From positions 1,259,282 through 1,323,281 of the forward strand of contig NC_030999.1 in NCBI RefSeq assembly GCF_000149955.1: 64,000 bases of DNA. The letters run 5' to 3'. Numbering within the stretch: the stretch's first letter is position 1; each line of letters starts with the position of its first letter. The DNA is from Fusarium oxysporum f. sp. lycopersici 4287. Lineage: Eukaryota; Ascomycota; Sordariomycetes; Hypocreales; Nectriaceae. Position numbers and translations under genes: made by a program. Positions 1-9,412 of the stretch are shown here, in pieces. Below the pieces are notes generated by a model. That model searched no databases. It was not told the DNA's origin and was given only the letters and a program-made list of their open reading frames with translations.

Positions 1-705
1 GATATTGCCTTTGCTGTTTCTCGACTTTGTCGATTCAACATGAACCCGAGCGACGATCACCATGAGGCCTTGGACCACCTATTCCGGTATCTGCAAAACA
101 CCAGGGCACTCGCGCTACAACTCGGCGGAACAGACACGTTTGATGTGTACAGTGACGCTTCCTTTGCCGACAACACAATCGATCGGAAGAGCTCGCAAGC
201 CTACGTGATGAAGCTATTTGGAGGGATTATTGGATGGCGCGCCAACAAGCAGGACACCGTGACTACCTCTACAACAGAGGCGGAGTTGCTGGCACTTGCG
301 CAGGCTGCGAAGGAGTCCATGTTCATCTCCAGATTAATCACCGAGCTCGGCGTAACTCTCGATAACTCAAGAATTACTATTCAGTGCGATAACGCGCAGA
401 CCATTCGGCTTATTAATGCCGACGTGGCGCTCCTGCAGACCAAACTTCGACACGTCGACATCCATAACCACTGGCTACGCCAGGAAGCACTCGCTAACCG
501 GATCTCGGTCCGGCATACTCCCACCACCGAGATGATTGCGGACGGCCTCACGAAGGCATTACCCGCTCAGCAGTTCCAGAAGTTCGTCACACAGGTTGGC
601 CTAGTGGATATCAAGGACAGGATTCAAGAGAGAAGGACCAAGGAACTCACTGCGGATGACTTTGTCAGAACAGAGGAACATCTCGATGGAGGAAAAGCCG
701 AATAA
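1..705 (+). CDS. Ty1/Copia polyprotein, C-terminal RT tail and RNase H (5' end outside window)
   Basis: Open from base 1 in the frame ending at 705, so the gene enters from the left edge. It shows the Copia RNase H order: the catalytic Asp in YSDASFADN, the Glu in TTTEAELLAL, the Asp in CDNAQTIRLI, then LRHVDIHNHWLR and the typical Copia terminus with IADGLTKALP. In the family this domain removes RNA from the RNA/DNA hybrid during reverse transcription. No stop interrupts the visible part, so this end is intact. A G-rich polypurine tract at about 775-784 and an LTR at 785 follow, as expected for the 3' end of an LTR retrotransposon. Gag, protease, integrase and most of the reverse transcriptase would lie left of the window. 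Confidence 0.93.
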   Translation, partial: DIAFAVSRLCRFNMNPSDDHHEALDHLFRYLQNTRALALQLGGTDTFDVYSDASFADNTIDRKSSQAYVMKLFGGIIGWRANKQDTVTTSTTEAELLALAQAAKESMFISRLITELGVTLDNSRITIQCDNAQTIRLINADVALLQTKLRHVDIHNHWLRQEALANRISVRHTPTTEMIADGLTKALPAQQFQKFVTQVGLVDIKDRIQERRTKELTADDFVRTEEHLDGGKAE

Positions 706-784
706 GGGATCGGAAGGATGGCCAACCTGACAATAGGAATACGGACTGCACAGACTGAACCACGATGGCCAGTCTGGGGGGGTG

Positions 785-936
785 TGTTGAACAGGTGCTG
801 GGGCCTCACGTGCAAGCAGGGATACATTAAGATTACAGCCGAAATGGTAAAACCTCTAAGGGGTAGATTTCAACAGAACACAACATGAATACACACCAAT
901 TCACATCAATGAACCGAATACACGTAATGTCTAACA
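785..936 (+). repeat. 3' LTR of the Copia element (152 bp)
   Basis: Begins TGTTGAACA directly after a polypurine tract and ends TGTCTAACA. The same 150-152 bp sequence occurs as solo LTRs at 4990-5141 and 37239-37388, which fixes both ends. The five bases after it are ATAGC, the predicted target duplication. They lie inside an AT-rich MITE that resumes at 937. Confidence 0.92.
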
Positions 937-1227
937 ATAGCTAACTATATTAAAAAGTATTTTTGTTAAATTTTTAGCTATTTTATTTTATATAAAAAAG
1001 CTTAATTATACAGTGTAAATAAAGTTTTTATATACTAGCTATATAGGATTTTTTTAAAAATCTAAAAAAATTAATATAGCTTATTTTAAAACTTATATAT
1101 AGGCTATTAAAATTATAGCTATTTTAGGCTTAAATTAGGTATTTTATAAGCTTTTAAAAACTAGATTTTAAGGTGTATAAAGTAGTGTCACACTCACTTG
1201 TCTGTCACACTCGCTTATCAACTACGT
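937..1227 (+). mobile_element. 3' two-thirds of an AT-rich pogo-type MITE, cut by the Copia insertion
   Basis: These 291 bases read the same as 28850-29140, the right part of the complete element at 28716-29140. The right terminal repeat carries two tandem sites with the GTGTGACA signature, followed by a TA target. The left third is absent here because the Copia element inserted at ATAGC. The missing part is expected beyond the 5' LTR, outside the window. There is no coding capacity. Confidence 0.88.
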
Positions 1228-1372
1228 TATAGTTAAGTAAGGTAAAGGTTAAGTCGTAATAATTCTAACTATTTAGTATATAGTTTTAGTACTTATCTTA
1301 TTAGAATTCTTATGTGAGATATTTAAGGAGAATTTAACCCTATTAGAGTTTATGTTATAGTAAAAGGTTATA

Positions 1373-1586
1373 CAGTGGGATGCAATAAGTTTGAATCCAG
1401 GCTGAAGTACCAGCTGTTGTAATCTAGCTCCCGTATATAAAGTTTTAGCTTGATAAAGTAAGTGCTAAGCTGTATCAGGCAAAAGGCTATCCTGATTGGG
1501 GTATTGTTACGTGGGAAATTGGACTCGCGTCGGTTAGTCAGCGAACGTGTACTTGAGTTTGGATTCAAACTTATTGCCCCCCACTG
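1373..1586. mobile_element. mimp: mimp, subclass a (214 bp)
   Basis: Terminal repeats CAGTGGGATGCAATAAGTTT at the left and the inverse (with CCCCCC near the end) at the right, flanked by TA on both sides. The interior is related, in opposite orientation, to the element at 32396-32619. Length, ends and TA target fit miniature impala elements of Fusarium oxysporum. Confidence 0.88.
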
Positions 1587-1623
1587 TAGGTAGAGAAATC
1601 CTAGAAGTTTCTTTCCTCACATA

Positions 1624-1828
1624 CAGTGGGGTGCAATAAGTATTCGCAGGTGTGTAGGTTGTTTTGGCAGCTTCTAACCTTTTTAGTTAAGCTCTTAGCT
1701 GAAACCCGGTACTTGATACTTAAAAGCCTGACCTTTTCCCTGCGGCCATTAAGTACACAAGACATGTAAGGGTGCCCGTAACAAGCTTCCGATACAGCTG
1801 GGATGCGAATACTTATTGCACCCCACTG
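1624..1828. mobile_element. mimp-like MITE with TATTCGCAGGTGTG ends
   Basis: Starts CAGTGGGGTGCAATAAGTAT and ends in the inverse. The outer 18 bases match mimps, but the inner TIR reads TATTCGCAGG instead of TTTGAATAC. Two other copies of this subclass lie at 23775-23993 and 60470-60687. The Tc1-like element at 49203 starts with the same outer and inner TIR. Confidence 0.85.
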
Positions 1829-1949
1829 TGCTAAGTTATTTACTTTTTAGAGTTCAAAAGAAAAGGCTTAAATAGACTTCAATTAAAGGGTTACACTTAA
1901 TATAACAATGTGGCCTGATGTAAATAATTACGCAATAAAGGAGACAGTA

Positions 1950-2398
1950 ACGTATATGATAAGCGAGTGAGCCAGACAAGCGAGTGAGCCACTACATTTC
2001 TCACCTTAAAAGCCCTTTTTTAAACTTTTCGTAAAAGGTCAATTTAACTCTAAGATAGCTAAAAAATATAATTTAATATATTTAACTACTATATTTTTAT
2101 ATATTACTTTTATAAAAATTATAACTATTTTCTTTAAAAAGTTATATAGTAAAGTCTATTTACACTGTGAAATACACTGTATTTTAAGGTTTTATATAGA
2201 AAATAAAATAGATAAAAATCTTTTAAAAATATGAATTAGTATAATTAACTATACTAAGTATAGAAATATTTTTTTCAGATTTTTAGCTATTTTATTTATA
2301 AGTTAGAGCACTATAGGGTAGGCTGTTTTTATACTACACAGTATAGTGGCTCACTCGCTTGTCTGGCTCACTCGCTTATCATATACGTTAAAATTTAT
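1950..2398. mobile_element. AT-rich pogo-type MITE with AGC signature (449 bp)
   Basis: TA-flanked. Each end starts ACGTATATGATAAGC and holds two tandem sites of the form AAGCGAGTGAGCCA. The interior is almost pure A+T with no open frame. The TIR architecture equals that of the pogo element that follows at 2423, but with a different three-base signature. Confidence 0.87.
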
Positions 2399-2422
2399 AT
2401 TAAGTTCCCTTGAAGATGGGTA

Positions 2423-4282
2423 ACGTGGTTGATAAGCAAGTGGGACAGACAAGCAAGTGGGACAAAAATCCCTCAACCTTACATCTAACTATCTGATTAA
2501 TCAATTCTCAACCGCCTAACATGTCACAGCCCTCTGATGAATCTAGAATCCTTCTTGCCCTTCTTGCCCTTCAAAATAATCCAAAATTAACACCCCGACG
2601 CGCTGCAGAGATCTATAAAGTTGGGCGAATGAAGCTATGGCGCCGCCATAAGGGTATACAATCGCGACGCGATACTATCCAAAAGTCACGGAAGCTATCT
2701 GATCTAGAGGAACAGATTATAGTCCAATTCATTCTTGACCTAGATTCACGAGGATTTCCCTCGCGATTGCGTTTTGTAGAAGAAATAGCCAATTCTCTAC
2801 TAGCTGACCGTAATGCGTCACCTGTTGGCAAGCGCTGGGCTTATAACTTCGTTAAACGACAACCAGAGCTAAAGATGCGTTTATTTCGGAGATATGACTA
2901 CCAGAGAGCCAAGTGCGAAGATCCGACTGTTATTCGTGGCTGGTTTAGGCTTGTATAGAACACAATTGCAAAGTACGGTATCCGATTAGATGATATCTAG
3001 AACTTTGATGAGACTGGCTTTATGATGGGCCTTATAATGGCCGGAATGGCAGTTACAGGCTCAGAAAGGCAAGGAAGACCAAAATCAGTGCAGCCTGGAA
3101 ATCGTAAATGGATTACAGTTATCCAGGCGATTAATGCTGAAGGTCAATCAATCGCGCCGTTTATCATTGGTGCAGGCCAATATCACCTTGCGAATTGGTA
3201 CCGAGAATGCGACCTCCTGGGCGATTGGGTTATCGCAACGAGCCAAAATGGCTGGACAAATAACGAGCTGGGTCTTAAGTGGCTAAAGCACTTTGACCGA
3301 TCTACAACTAACCAATCAACTGGTCCCTATCGTCTTCTGATCCTTGATGGTCATGAAAGCCACCACTCCGCCGATTTTGAGAGATATTGCCAGGATCACA
3401 AGATTATTACGCTCTGTATGCCTGCTCATGCATCCCATCTGCTCCAGCCTCTCGATATTGGGTGCTTTGCAGTACTGAAAAAGGCTTATGGTCAAGAAAT
3501 AGAGCATCTGATCAGATGCTCTATAACCCATATTTCCAAGACTGAGTTCTTCCCGGCCTTTTATGCCGCCTTTAAAGCTACTTTTACAGAAAGCAATATC
3601 CGGGGGGGTTTTAGAGGAGCTCGACTTGCTCCTCTTGACCCAGAAACCGTGATCTCAAAGCTTGATGTGCAGCTACGAACCCCAACGCCTCCCGGGGAGG
3701 TCAGCCAACCATCAACCCCATGGGTTTCAAAGACTCCTAAGACAGCAACAGAGGCTCAATCTCAGTCTGAATACCTAGAAAGACGAATCAGAAGACATAA
3801 AAGCAGCTCCCCAGAGTCAATTATAGAGGCTTTAAAGTCAAATACTAAAGCAACAAGGGCAATTATGCATGAGGTTGTCTTATTGAGAAATGAGGTGCGA
3901 AATCTTCGAGATGCAAATGAGATACTAAGCCGGCGCCGAACGACAAAAAGGACTAGACTACAGAAAGGAGGGGCAATGACTGTACAGGAAGCATCGCAAG
4001 TAATTGATCAGATGGATGTTAATGCGCAGGTAGTGGCTGAATCATCGAGAAGTGGTGATCGAGGAAGGTCGGAGCGACCAGGCGGTCGGCGTTGTGGTGT
4101 ATGCGGCAAGGCCGGGCATAATGCAAGGACATGTCAGGTAGTAATTGAGACCTCTGGGGAAGAGTATAGTAAGTAGTTTTAATTGATCAGATGGTTTGTG
4201 GTGTTTTTAAATGGATTGAAAGTTTTAAGGTAGAGAAAAGTGTCCCACTTGCTTGTCTGTCCCACTTGCTTATCAACCACGT
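2423..4282 (+). mobile_element. Pogo/Fot-like DNA transposon with GGA signature (1860 bp)
   Basis: TA target duplications at 2421-2422 and 4283-4284. Both TIRs begin ACGTGGTTGATAAGC and contain two tandem AAGCAAGTGGGACA sites. The TIRs flank a single transposase frame. It is full length structurally but its coding frame has two stops, so it is probably non-autonomous now. Confidence 0.9.
2521..4176 (+). pseudogene. Pogo/Fot-like DDE_1 transposase with two in-frame stops
   Basis: One frame of about 551 codons broken only by TAG at 2956-2958 and TAG at 2998-3000. The related copy at 30.4-32.3 kb has CAG and TGG at these places, so both stops are G:C to A:T changes as made by RIP. Visible parts: N-terminal helix-turn-helix region with RRAAEIYKV; CENP-B-type second DNA-binding part with GKRWAYNFVKR; DDE domain with NFDETGF after the second stop, LILDGHESHH for the second Asp and LLQPLDIGCF for the third; coiled C-terminal stretch; and a terminal CCHC knuckle CGVCGKAGHNARTC. 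In the family this enzyme cuts and pastes at TA. Not functional as sequenced unless the stops are read through. Confidence 0.9.
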
Positions 4283-4363
4283 TAATATACTTTTTACAAG
4301 TCGTACGACTACTCGCTAGGGAAGCCAAATGAACGTTTTTAAACCTTATTACACTACAGATTC

Positions 4364-4581
4364 CAGTGGGGGGCAATAAGTTTAAATGCCCCTCAAGTCG
4401 CCGCCCGCTGACTAGCTTTAGTCTCAATTAGACAGCAAGATAACCTCTTTGGGCTAGACAGTCGCTTGATCGAGCTAATGAGCTGCTTTATATAGCTAGC
4501 AAAGTAGGTATCTGGGGTCCCTTGTCTAGTACCAGCTAGCTTGGTACTGCAAATGGGATTCAAACTTTTTGCCCCCTACTG
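4364..4581. mobile_element. mimp: mimp, diverged subclass (218 bp)
   Basis: Left end CAGTGGGGGGCAATAAGTTT, right end ...AAACTTTTTGCCCCCTACTG followed by TA. The mismatches within the TIRs suggest an older copy than its neighbours. Confidence 0.8.
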
Positions 4582-4600
4582 TAGCCTTTGTTTGAAAAGT

Positions 4601-4988
4601 ATCCCATCGAGTGCTAACTGACGCCAGGTACAGTGGGATGCAATAAGTTTGAATACCTTTCGAAGTACTGATACCCCCTGTCTAGCCTATTTGGAGCTTA
4701 GCTTGCTTCTAATCTGAGGAAGAAGTTCGATCTAGCCAATCACTATATCTTATTAGCTGTGTAAAAGCTGATATGTACGTGGTAGCTGGTTCAAAGAGGC
4801 TAGCGGCAAAAGAAGATACACGCCCATTACTCAAACTTATTGCATCCCACTGTACAACTACCCCGCTTTTATCTCCATCTACGGATAAGATGCGGTTTCT
4901 GGTTGGGTCACAACTTTTTGGGCAGAGCGCTAATTGGCTGTAACTCTTTATCTCCTTGTACCTGGCGTCAGTTAGCACTCGATGGGAT
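4601..4988. mobile_element. Element with perfect 30-bp inverted repeats, host of a nested mimp
   Basis: Bases 4601-4630 and 4959-4988 are exact inverse copies (starting ATCCCATCGAGTGCTAACTG). Between them are the mimp at 4631-4852 and about 105 further bases. Removing the mimp leaves a short inverted-repeat element of about 166 bp. No open frame. The transposon class is not clear because the flanks are disturbed by the solo LTR at 4990. Confidence 0.7.
4631..4852. mobile_element. mimp: mimp, subclass b (222 bp), nested
   Basis: CAGTGGGATGCAATAAGTTT at the left, exact mimp end at the right, TA on both sides. The interior is shared with the copies at 27841, 32826 and 39300. It lies inside the inverted-repeat element 4601-4988, about 0.92 kb upstream of the cyclase start codon. 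Confidence 0.88.
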
Positions 4989-4989
4989 A

Positions 4990-5141
4990 TGTTGAACAGG
5001 TGCTGGGGCCTCACGTGCAAGCAGGGATACTTTAAGATTACAGCCGAAATGGTAAAACCTCTAAGGGGCAGATTTCAACAGAACACAACATGAATACACA
5101 CCAATTCACATCAATGAACCGAATACACGTAATGTCTAACA
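4990..5141 (+). repeat. Solo LTR of the Copia family, TSD GGATA
   Basis: Same 152-bp LTR as 785-936 (TGTTGAACA...TGTCTAACA), flanked by perfect 5-bp duplications GGATA at 4985-4989 and 5142-5146. No internal Copia sequence remains, so this is the product of recombination between the two LTRs. Confidence 0.93.
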
Positions 5142-5155
5142 GGATAATGCCAGAC

Positions 5156-5325
5156 CAGTGTGTCCAACAACCAAGTCAAGTAACTTGGTTGGTTGAGGTG
5201 GGGGGCCACATCATCAACATCAGTGTTTATTGCCCTCAGGAGAACGGATCTCATAGGCCAGATGGCTACATATGGGGCCCCACCTCAACCAACCAAGTTA
5301 CTTGACTTGGTTGTTGGACACACTG
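5156..5325. mobile_element. hAT-type foldback MITE with 8-bp TSD TGCCAGAC (170 bp)
   Basis: Arms of about 48 bp (starting CAGTGTGTCCAACAACCAAG) are inverse copies around a loop of about 74 bp. The 8-bp sequence TGCCAGAC is present at 5148-5155 and 5326-5333, the hAT hallmark. Part of the loop (about 5228-5270) resembles the 3' end of the LINE remnant near 50463-50505. No coding capacity. Confidence 0.85.
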
Positions 5326-5458
5326 TGCCAGACTGACAGGTCCACGGTCTGCCAGGTGGTACTCCTGATTGTATTCTGGATCGTCTAGTCAACCTAGTGG
5401 CCAAGCTAGGGATACGCAGACTCTAACGGAAGGACCGTATTCTGCCTCGTAAATCTCA

Positions 5459-5479
5459 ATACGGCAGTTAAAGCCGTAT
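5459..5479. promoter_or_regulatory. Palindrome with CGG-N9-CCG, candidate Zn2Cys6 factor site upstream of the cyclase
   Basis: ATACGGC, seven spacer bases, then GCCGTAT. It holds CGG and CCG half-sites in inverted orientation with 9 bases between, the layout bound by fungal Zn2Cys6 regulators. It lies 292 bases before the cyclase ATG. Binding is not shown. Confidence 0.4.
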
Positions 5480-5770
5480 GAGACTTAAATCTTATTATAA
5501 CACTATCGTTCCTTATCCAAATGAATGGGCCTAAATGATTCGACAAAATGTCCGTGCTAGGGTGTGTACCATCAATTTAGGATTTGAACGTGGAGAGGCT
5601 AGTGAAAGTAAAGATTTCGGTCGCTGGTGACAGTTCATCCGGATTTTACAGATGCCAGCGTCGTGATAAGTTTCTGCTATAACTTTCTGCTAATTGTTCC
5701 TCCAGCGTTGTGGAAACTCGCCCGCCAAGTCTTTTTATCCGTTCATTCTCGTTGTTTCCATCTATTGATT

Positions 5771-7849
5771 ATGGACCTTAGCCTGCCCCAGTTGGCCGAG
5801 GAGTGCCTCAAGCCGGCTGCCGACTACGCCTACAGCCTCCAGAAACCCGATGGACATTGGTTAACCGAGCTTAGATCAAATATCTCTTTTACCGCGCAAT
5901 ATGTCTGCTTGCGCGAAATCGCTGGTATCAGTCTCAGGCAGTCAGAGGATCGAAACCACTTTCGCAAATGGCTACTCGCTCAGCAAAATCCAGACGGATC
6001 ATGGTCTCTAGCGCCAGGAGAGTCTGGTGATCTATCTATATCGGTTGAGGGCTACTTTGCGCTGAAGCTCCTTGGTGTATCATCAGATGACAAAGCTATG
6101 AGACTTGCCAAAGAGTTTATATTGAGTCGTGGAGGTCTTCCCTTGGTTGGCATCATTACACAGTTCCTCCTAGCTGTTTTCGGCCTCATCAAATGGGACC
6201 AGATAGCCCAAGTTCCGGCGGAGCTGATGCTGATGCCGACCTGGAGCCCCGTTAACATATACGCATTCGCACACTGGTCGCGTGTGACAGCTGTGGCAAT
6301 GATGGTTTTACGCCATCATCAGCCGACTTTCCCTTTACCAGCCGACCTGATGGTGCCTGAAAAGTCATTCCTTCAAGAGCTTTATCCGGATGTTACAGAT
6401 CAACGTCTGAGATTTTACCCCAGCGTCTCTAGGCTATGGCAAGCTGGTGAATACGGTCGATGTATTGCTGCCCTCGCCGACAAAGCAGTTGCTCTTATGG
6501 ATCCCATCGTCAAGAAAACGTCATTACGGGCATACTCTCTTTCGCAATGTGTACAGTTCATGATTAAGCGGCAGACCGAGAGCGGCTATGCGTCATTCTG
6601 GCCCGCCAACTTCAACTGCATTCTTGCTCTCTATTGTCAAGGTTACGAATTCAAGGACCCCGCCATCAAATGCCTGCTGCATGCAATCGATTCATTCTAT
6701 ATCTGGAAGGATGAAGCCGGCATGCGGAACCAGGTCACCTGCGGTCCATCATGGGACACTGCCCTCCTCTTACTTGGGCTTTCCGACTCTGGTTTCGGCG
6801 ATGAACGGTTAGACAAAACAGTGAAGTGGTTCAAGTCAACCCAAATTTTACAGATACGAGGTGATTATGAGGTGCAAGCCCCGGGACTGTTACCTGGCGG
6901 TTGGGCTTTTCAGTACAATGTCAGTCCCTGACAATCTCCGCTTTTTTTTCAAAACTGACGAACCTAACAGAATGACTGGTACCCTGATACTGACGACACG
7001 GTCACAATTTTGCTCGCCATTCTGTCATGGAAACCGACAGAGCTCACGTCTGATTGTTGCATCAGAACAATTCAGTGGCTTCTTGGCATGCAGTGCACCA
7101 ACGGTGGCTGGGGTTGCTACGACGTCAACAACGAGAACTACTTTCTTAACCTGTTCCCTTTCGGACAAGGCAATGAGTTTTACGATGCTCCGGTGCCTGA
7201 TGTTACCGCTCGAATTCTGGAAGGCTTTGGTTATGTCCTAGACTTAGACAACAAGGCCACAGAGAGCAACAAGTTGCCGTCAGCTCTCATTTTCAAAATA
7301 CGAGAATCCTGCGCCAACGCTATTTCCTACCTGTACTCAACACAAGACAAAGCCACAGGAGCGTGGAAGTCACGATGGCATGTCAATTATATCAACGGAA
7401 CCGGCAGTGCACTACAGGCTCTGGCACTTTTTGATGATACATTCGACTCAAACATCTCTCGGATGATTCAGCGCGGACTTGTATGGATGAAGTCGATGCA
7501 GAACGCAGATGGTGGTTGGGGCGAGACACTTCGCACGTACAGGGACTCATCTCTGGCTGGCTTGGGGGATTCAACGCCGTCGCAGACTTCTTGGGCCCTT
7601 CTCGGATTACTCTCTCACCTTGATTCTGAGGATGAGTCAATCAGACGAGGGATCAAGTACTTAGTGCGCACCCAAGTCCCTTCTAATCGACCGGAAATCC
7701 CAGGCGGGACATGGGAACAGGAAGGTTATGTAAGCGTTGCTTTTCCTAACATTACTTGGCTCGATTATACTAGCACCCGGCACGCGTATCCCATGATGGC
7801 CCTCGGACGTTATGTTCACAAGTTTCAGGAAAAATCAAAATGTACCTAG
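5771..7849 (+). CDS. Squalene-hopene cyclase-type triterpene cyclase
   Basis: Two exons, 5771-6919 and 6971-7849, separated by a 51-nt GT-AG intron, giving 675 residues, the normal SHC length. The join restores GGWAFQYNNDWYPDTDDT: Asp389, Asp391 and Asp392 form the DxDD acid motif that protonates squalene in class II cyclases. Oxidosqualene cyclases have DCTAE instead. QW-type repeats are visible (QKPDGHW, QNPDGSW, QCTNGGW, QNADGGWGE). The enzyme should cyclise squalene to a hopane- or other pentacyclic-type triterpene on a membrane. The ATG at 5771 was chosen because an SHC-like N-terminus starts there; the frame is open further upstream. No stops or frameshifts. It is convergent with the methyltransferase, 77 bases between stops. 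Product identity cannot be read from sequence. Confidence 0.93.
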
Positions 7850-7926
7850 TCTATTGATTATATCTGTTTTATTACTTTTCTTCTCAAATATAAGTCACAA
7901 TTTCCTAGAGCCGCTATCACTCAGGC

Positions 7927-8739
7927 TTACTCGGAGCCTAACAAGCCCTTGAAGCACAGCATATCGGTCGCTGGACAAACCAACTCATGACCTTCAGTGC
8001 CTTCCCACTTATCCCATGAAACCTTAAATCTGTCCACCTGCTCTCTAGTCAAAAAGCCAGTATTGATAGCGCCTTCAGCAATCTCCCCCTCGAAGTTTCG
8101 CAAAGCGACTTCCATGCACTGCGGGCTCTGGCTAATAAAGATGCGCCCGCCATTCTTCTCATACCCGGCCTCTACCGCCCATTCCTTCTTCTTCAGCCCC
8201 GTATCAGGGTCAGATCCCATGTACAGCAACGCCTCCCGCTGCTTTGCCCATTGTTCGCGGATGCCCGGCAAGTCTGGCTTGAGCGACCAGATGGTTCCAA
8301 ACGACATGGCGTCACGCACGGCGATGATACCTCCGGGTTTGCAGACGCGCAAGAAGGCCTTCAATGACTGGACCTTGTCTGCGACGTGCAAGAGGCACCC
8401 ATGAGCGTGGACGACGTCGAAGCTGTCGTCTGAGAATTGCTCCAGTGATCCGGCGTCGCCAACCTGGAAGGAAAGGTTGGGGACGTCAGGACTACAGTAC
8501 TGAGAGGTGGCATGGTCGATGACTCCTTGTGAGATATCTATGCCGATAGTCTTGCCTTGAGGACAAAGCTTAGCGAGACCCAAGGTGATATTGCCAGGTC
8601 CGCACCCCACATCGAGGATTGAGTAATGCGGCTGAAGATGCGGGATAAGATAGGCACAGCAGGATTCGGCAGTGCGGTAGTCGTATGCTTTGATGACCGA
8701 GGGATGGTCTGCTTGGATGTGGCCACTTGTGTAAGACAT
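7927..8739 (-). CDS. SAM-dependent class I methyltransferase (UbiE/COQ5-like)
   Basis: Intronless, 270 residues. Motif I is LDVGCGPG (residues 42-49), followed by an acidic motif II (GIDIS) and LLHVADKVQSLKAFLRVCKPGG, typical of the UbiE/COQ5-like fold. No membrane segment. In the cluster it may methylate a hydroxyl or carboxyl group of the oxidised triterpene, but the acceptor is not predictable. Convergent with the cyclase, and divergent from the P450 across a 673-bp intergenic region that holds a mimp. It could instead be a general metabolite methyltransferase. Confidence 0.88.
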   Translation of the reverse strand: MSYTSGHIQADHPSVIKAYDYRTAESCCAYLIPHLQPHYSILDVGCGPGNITLGLAKLCPQGKTIGIDISQGVIDHATSQYCSPDVPNLSFQVGDAGSLEQFSDDSFDVVHAHGCLLHVADKVQSLKAFLRVCKPGGIIAVRDAMSFGTIWSLKPDLPGIREQWAKQREALLYMGSDPDTGLKKKEWAVEAGYEKNGGRIFISQSPQCMEVALRNFEGEIAEGAINTGFLTREQVDRFKVSWDKWEGTEGHELVCPATDMLCFKGLLGSE

Positions 8740-8873
8740 CTTGACTACTGGTGTGGGTTGTGGTAAAGCAAAGCTATTTTATTGAGAGCAGCAATATATA
8801 GTAAAACCCCGACTTAAAGGTGAGTAAGAGGTCACGAGTGGTGAGCTTTAGAGTTTCTGCCAATAGGTACCTA

Positions 8874-9089
8874 CAGTGGGATGCAAGAAGTTTGAATCCA
8901 GGCGCAAGTGCCCGCCTCCTTGCTAAACCGATCGGGAGCTATCCCTTTGCTCCGCGTTATGTCTAATCAAGTTAGCTAACTGCCTACCTGGGCTAAATAT
9001 CTACCCGCTATAGCTAGTCGGGCTTCTGGCTGGACGAGAGCAATAAGTCAAAAACTTTATATTAGACTCAAACTTCTTGCACCCCAGTG
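8874..9089. mobile_element. mimp: mimp, subclass c, in the methyltransferase/P450 divergent promoter
   Basis: CAGTGGGATGCAAGAAGTTT at the left and the inverse at the right, TA-flanked, 216 bp. The interior matches the copy at 16562-16776. It lies 134 bases upstream of the methyltransferase ATG and 323 bases upstream of the P450 ATG. Confidence 0.87.
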
Positions 9090-9412
9090 TATTGCTTAAA
9101 GTTTGCATCAAGGTTTACAGAAAGACCGTTTCAGCTAAAGTTGCGTACGTATACTCATTTAACCCCTGCAGAAGCTAGTTTTAAGGTCTGGCCGACATTG
9201 GAAATTTCGCGTATGTATGTAGCAGATCCCGGCTTGCCCGATATCTGTGGTTAGATGGGGAAAAAAACCAAGACAGCTATGCAACCACGCTGGAAGAGAT
9301 AAAAGACCTTCATCTGATTAGACATTTAAGAAAATGTAATCCTCTATACACGAAGTAATATAAAAAGATATCGCCAGGCACCTTTTATATACCTAATAAA
9401 CAGCAGCTCATT

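Noticed and set aside
2613..2831. Minus-strand frame within the pogo transposase
   Set aside because: Shadow of the plus-strand transposase. The same applies to the many antisense frames in the cyclase, the transcription factor and the hAT genes.
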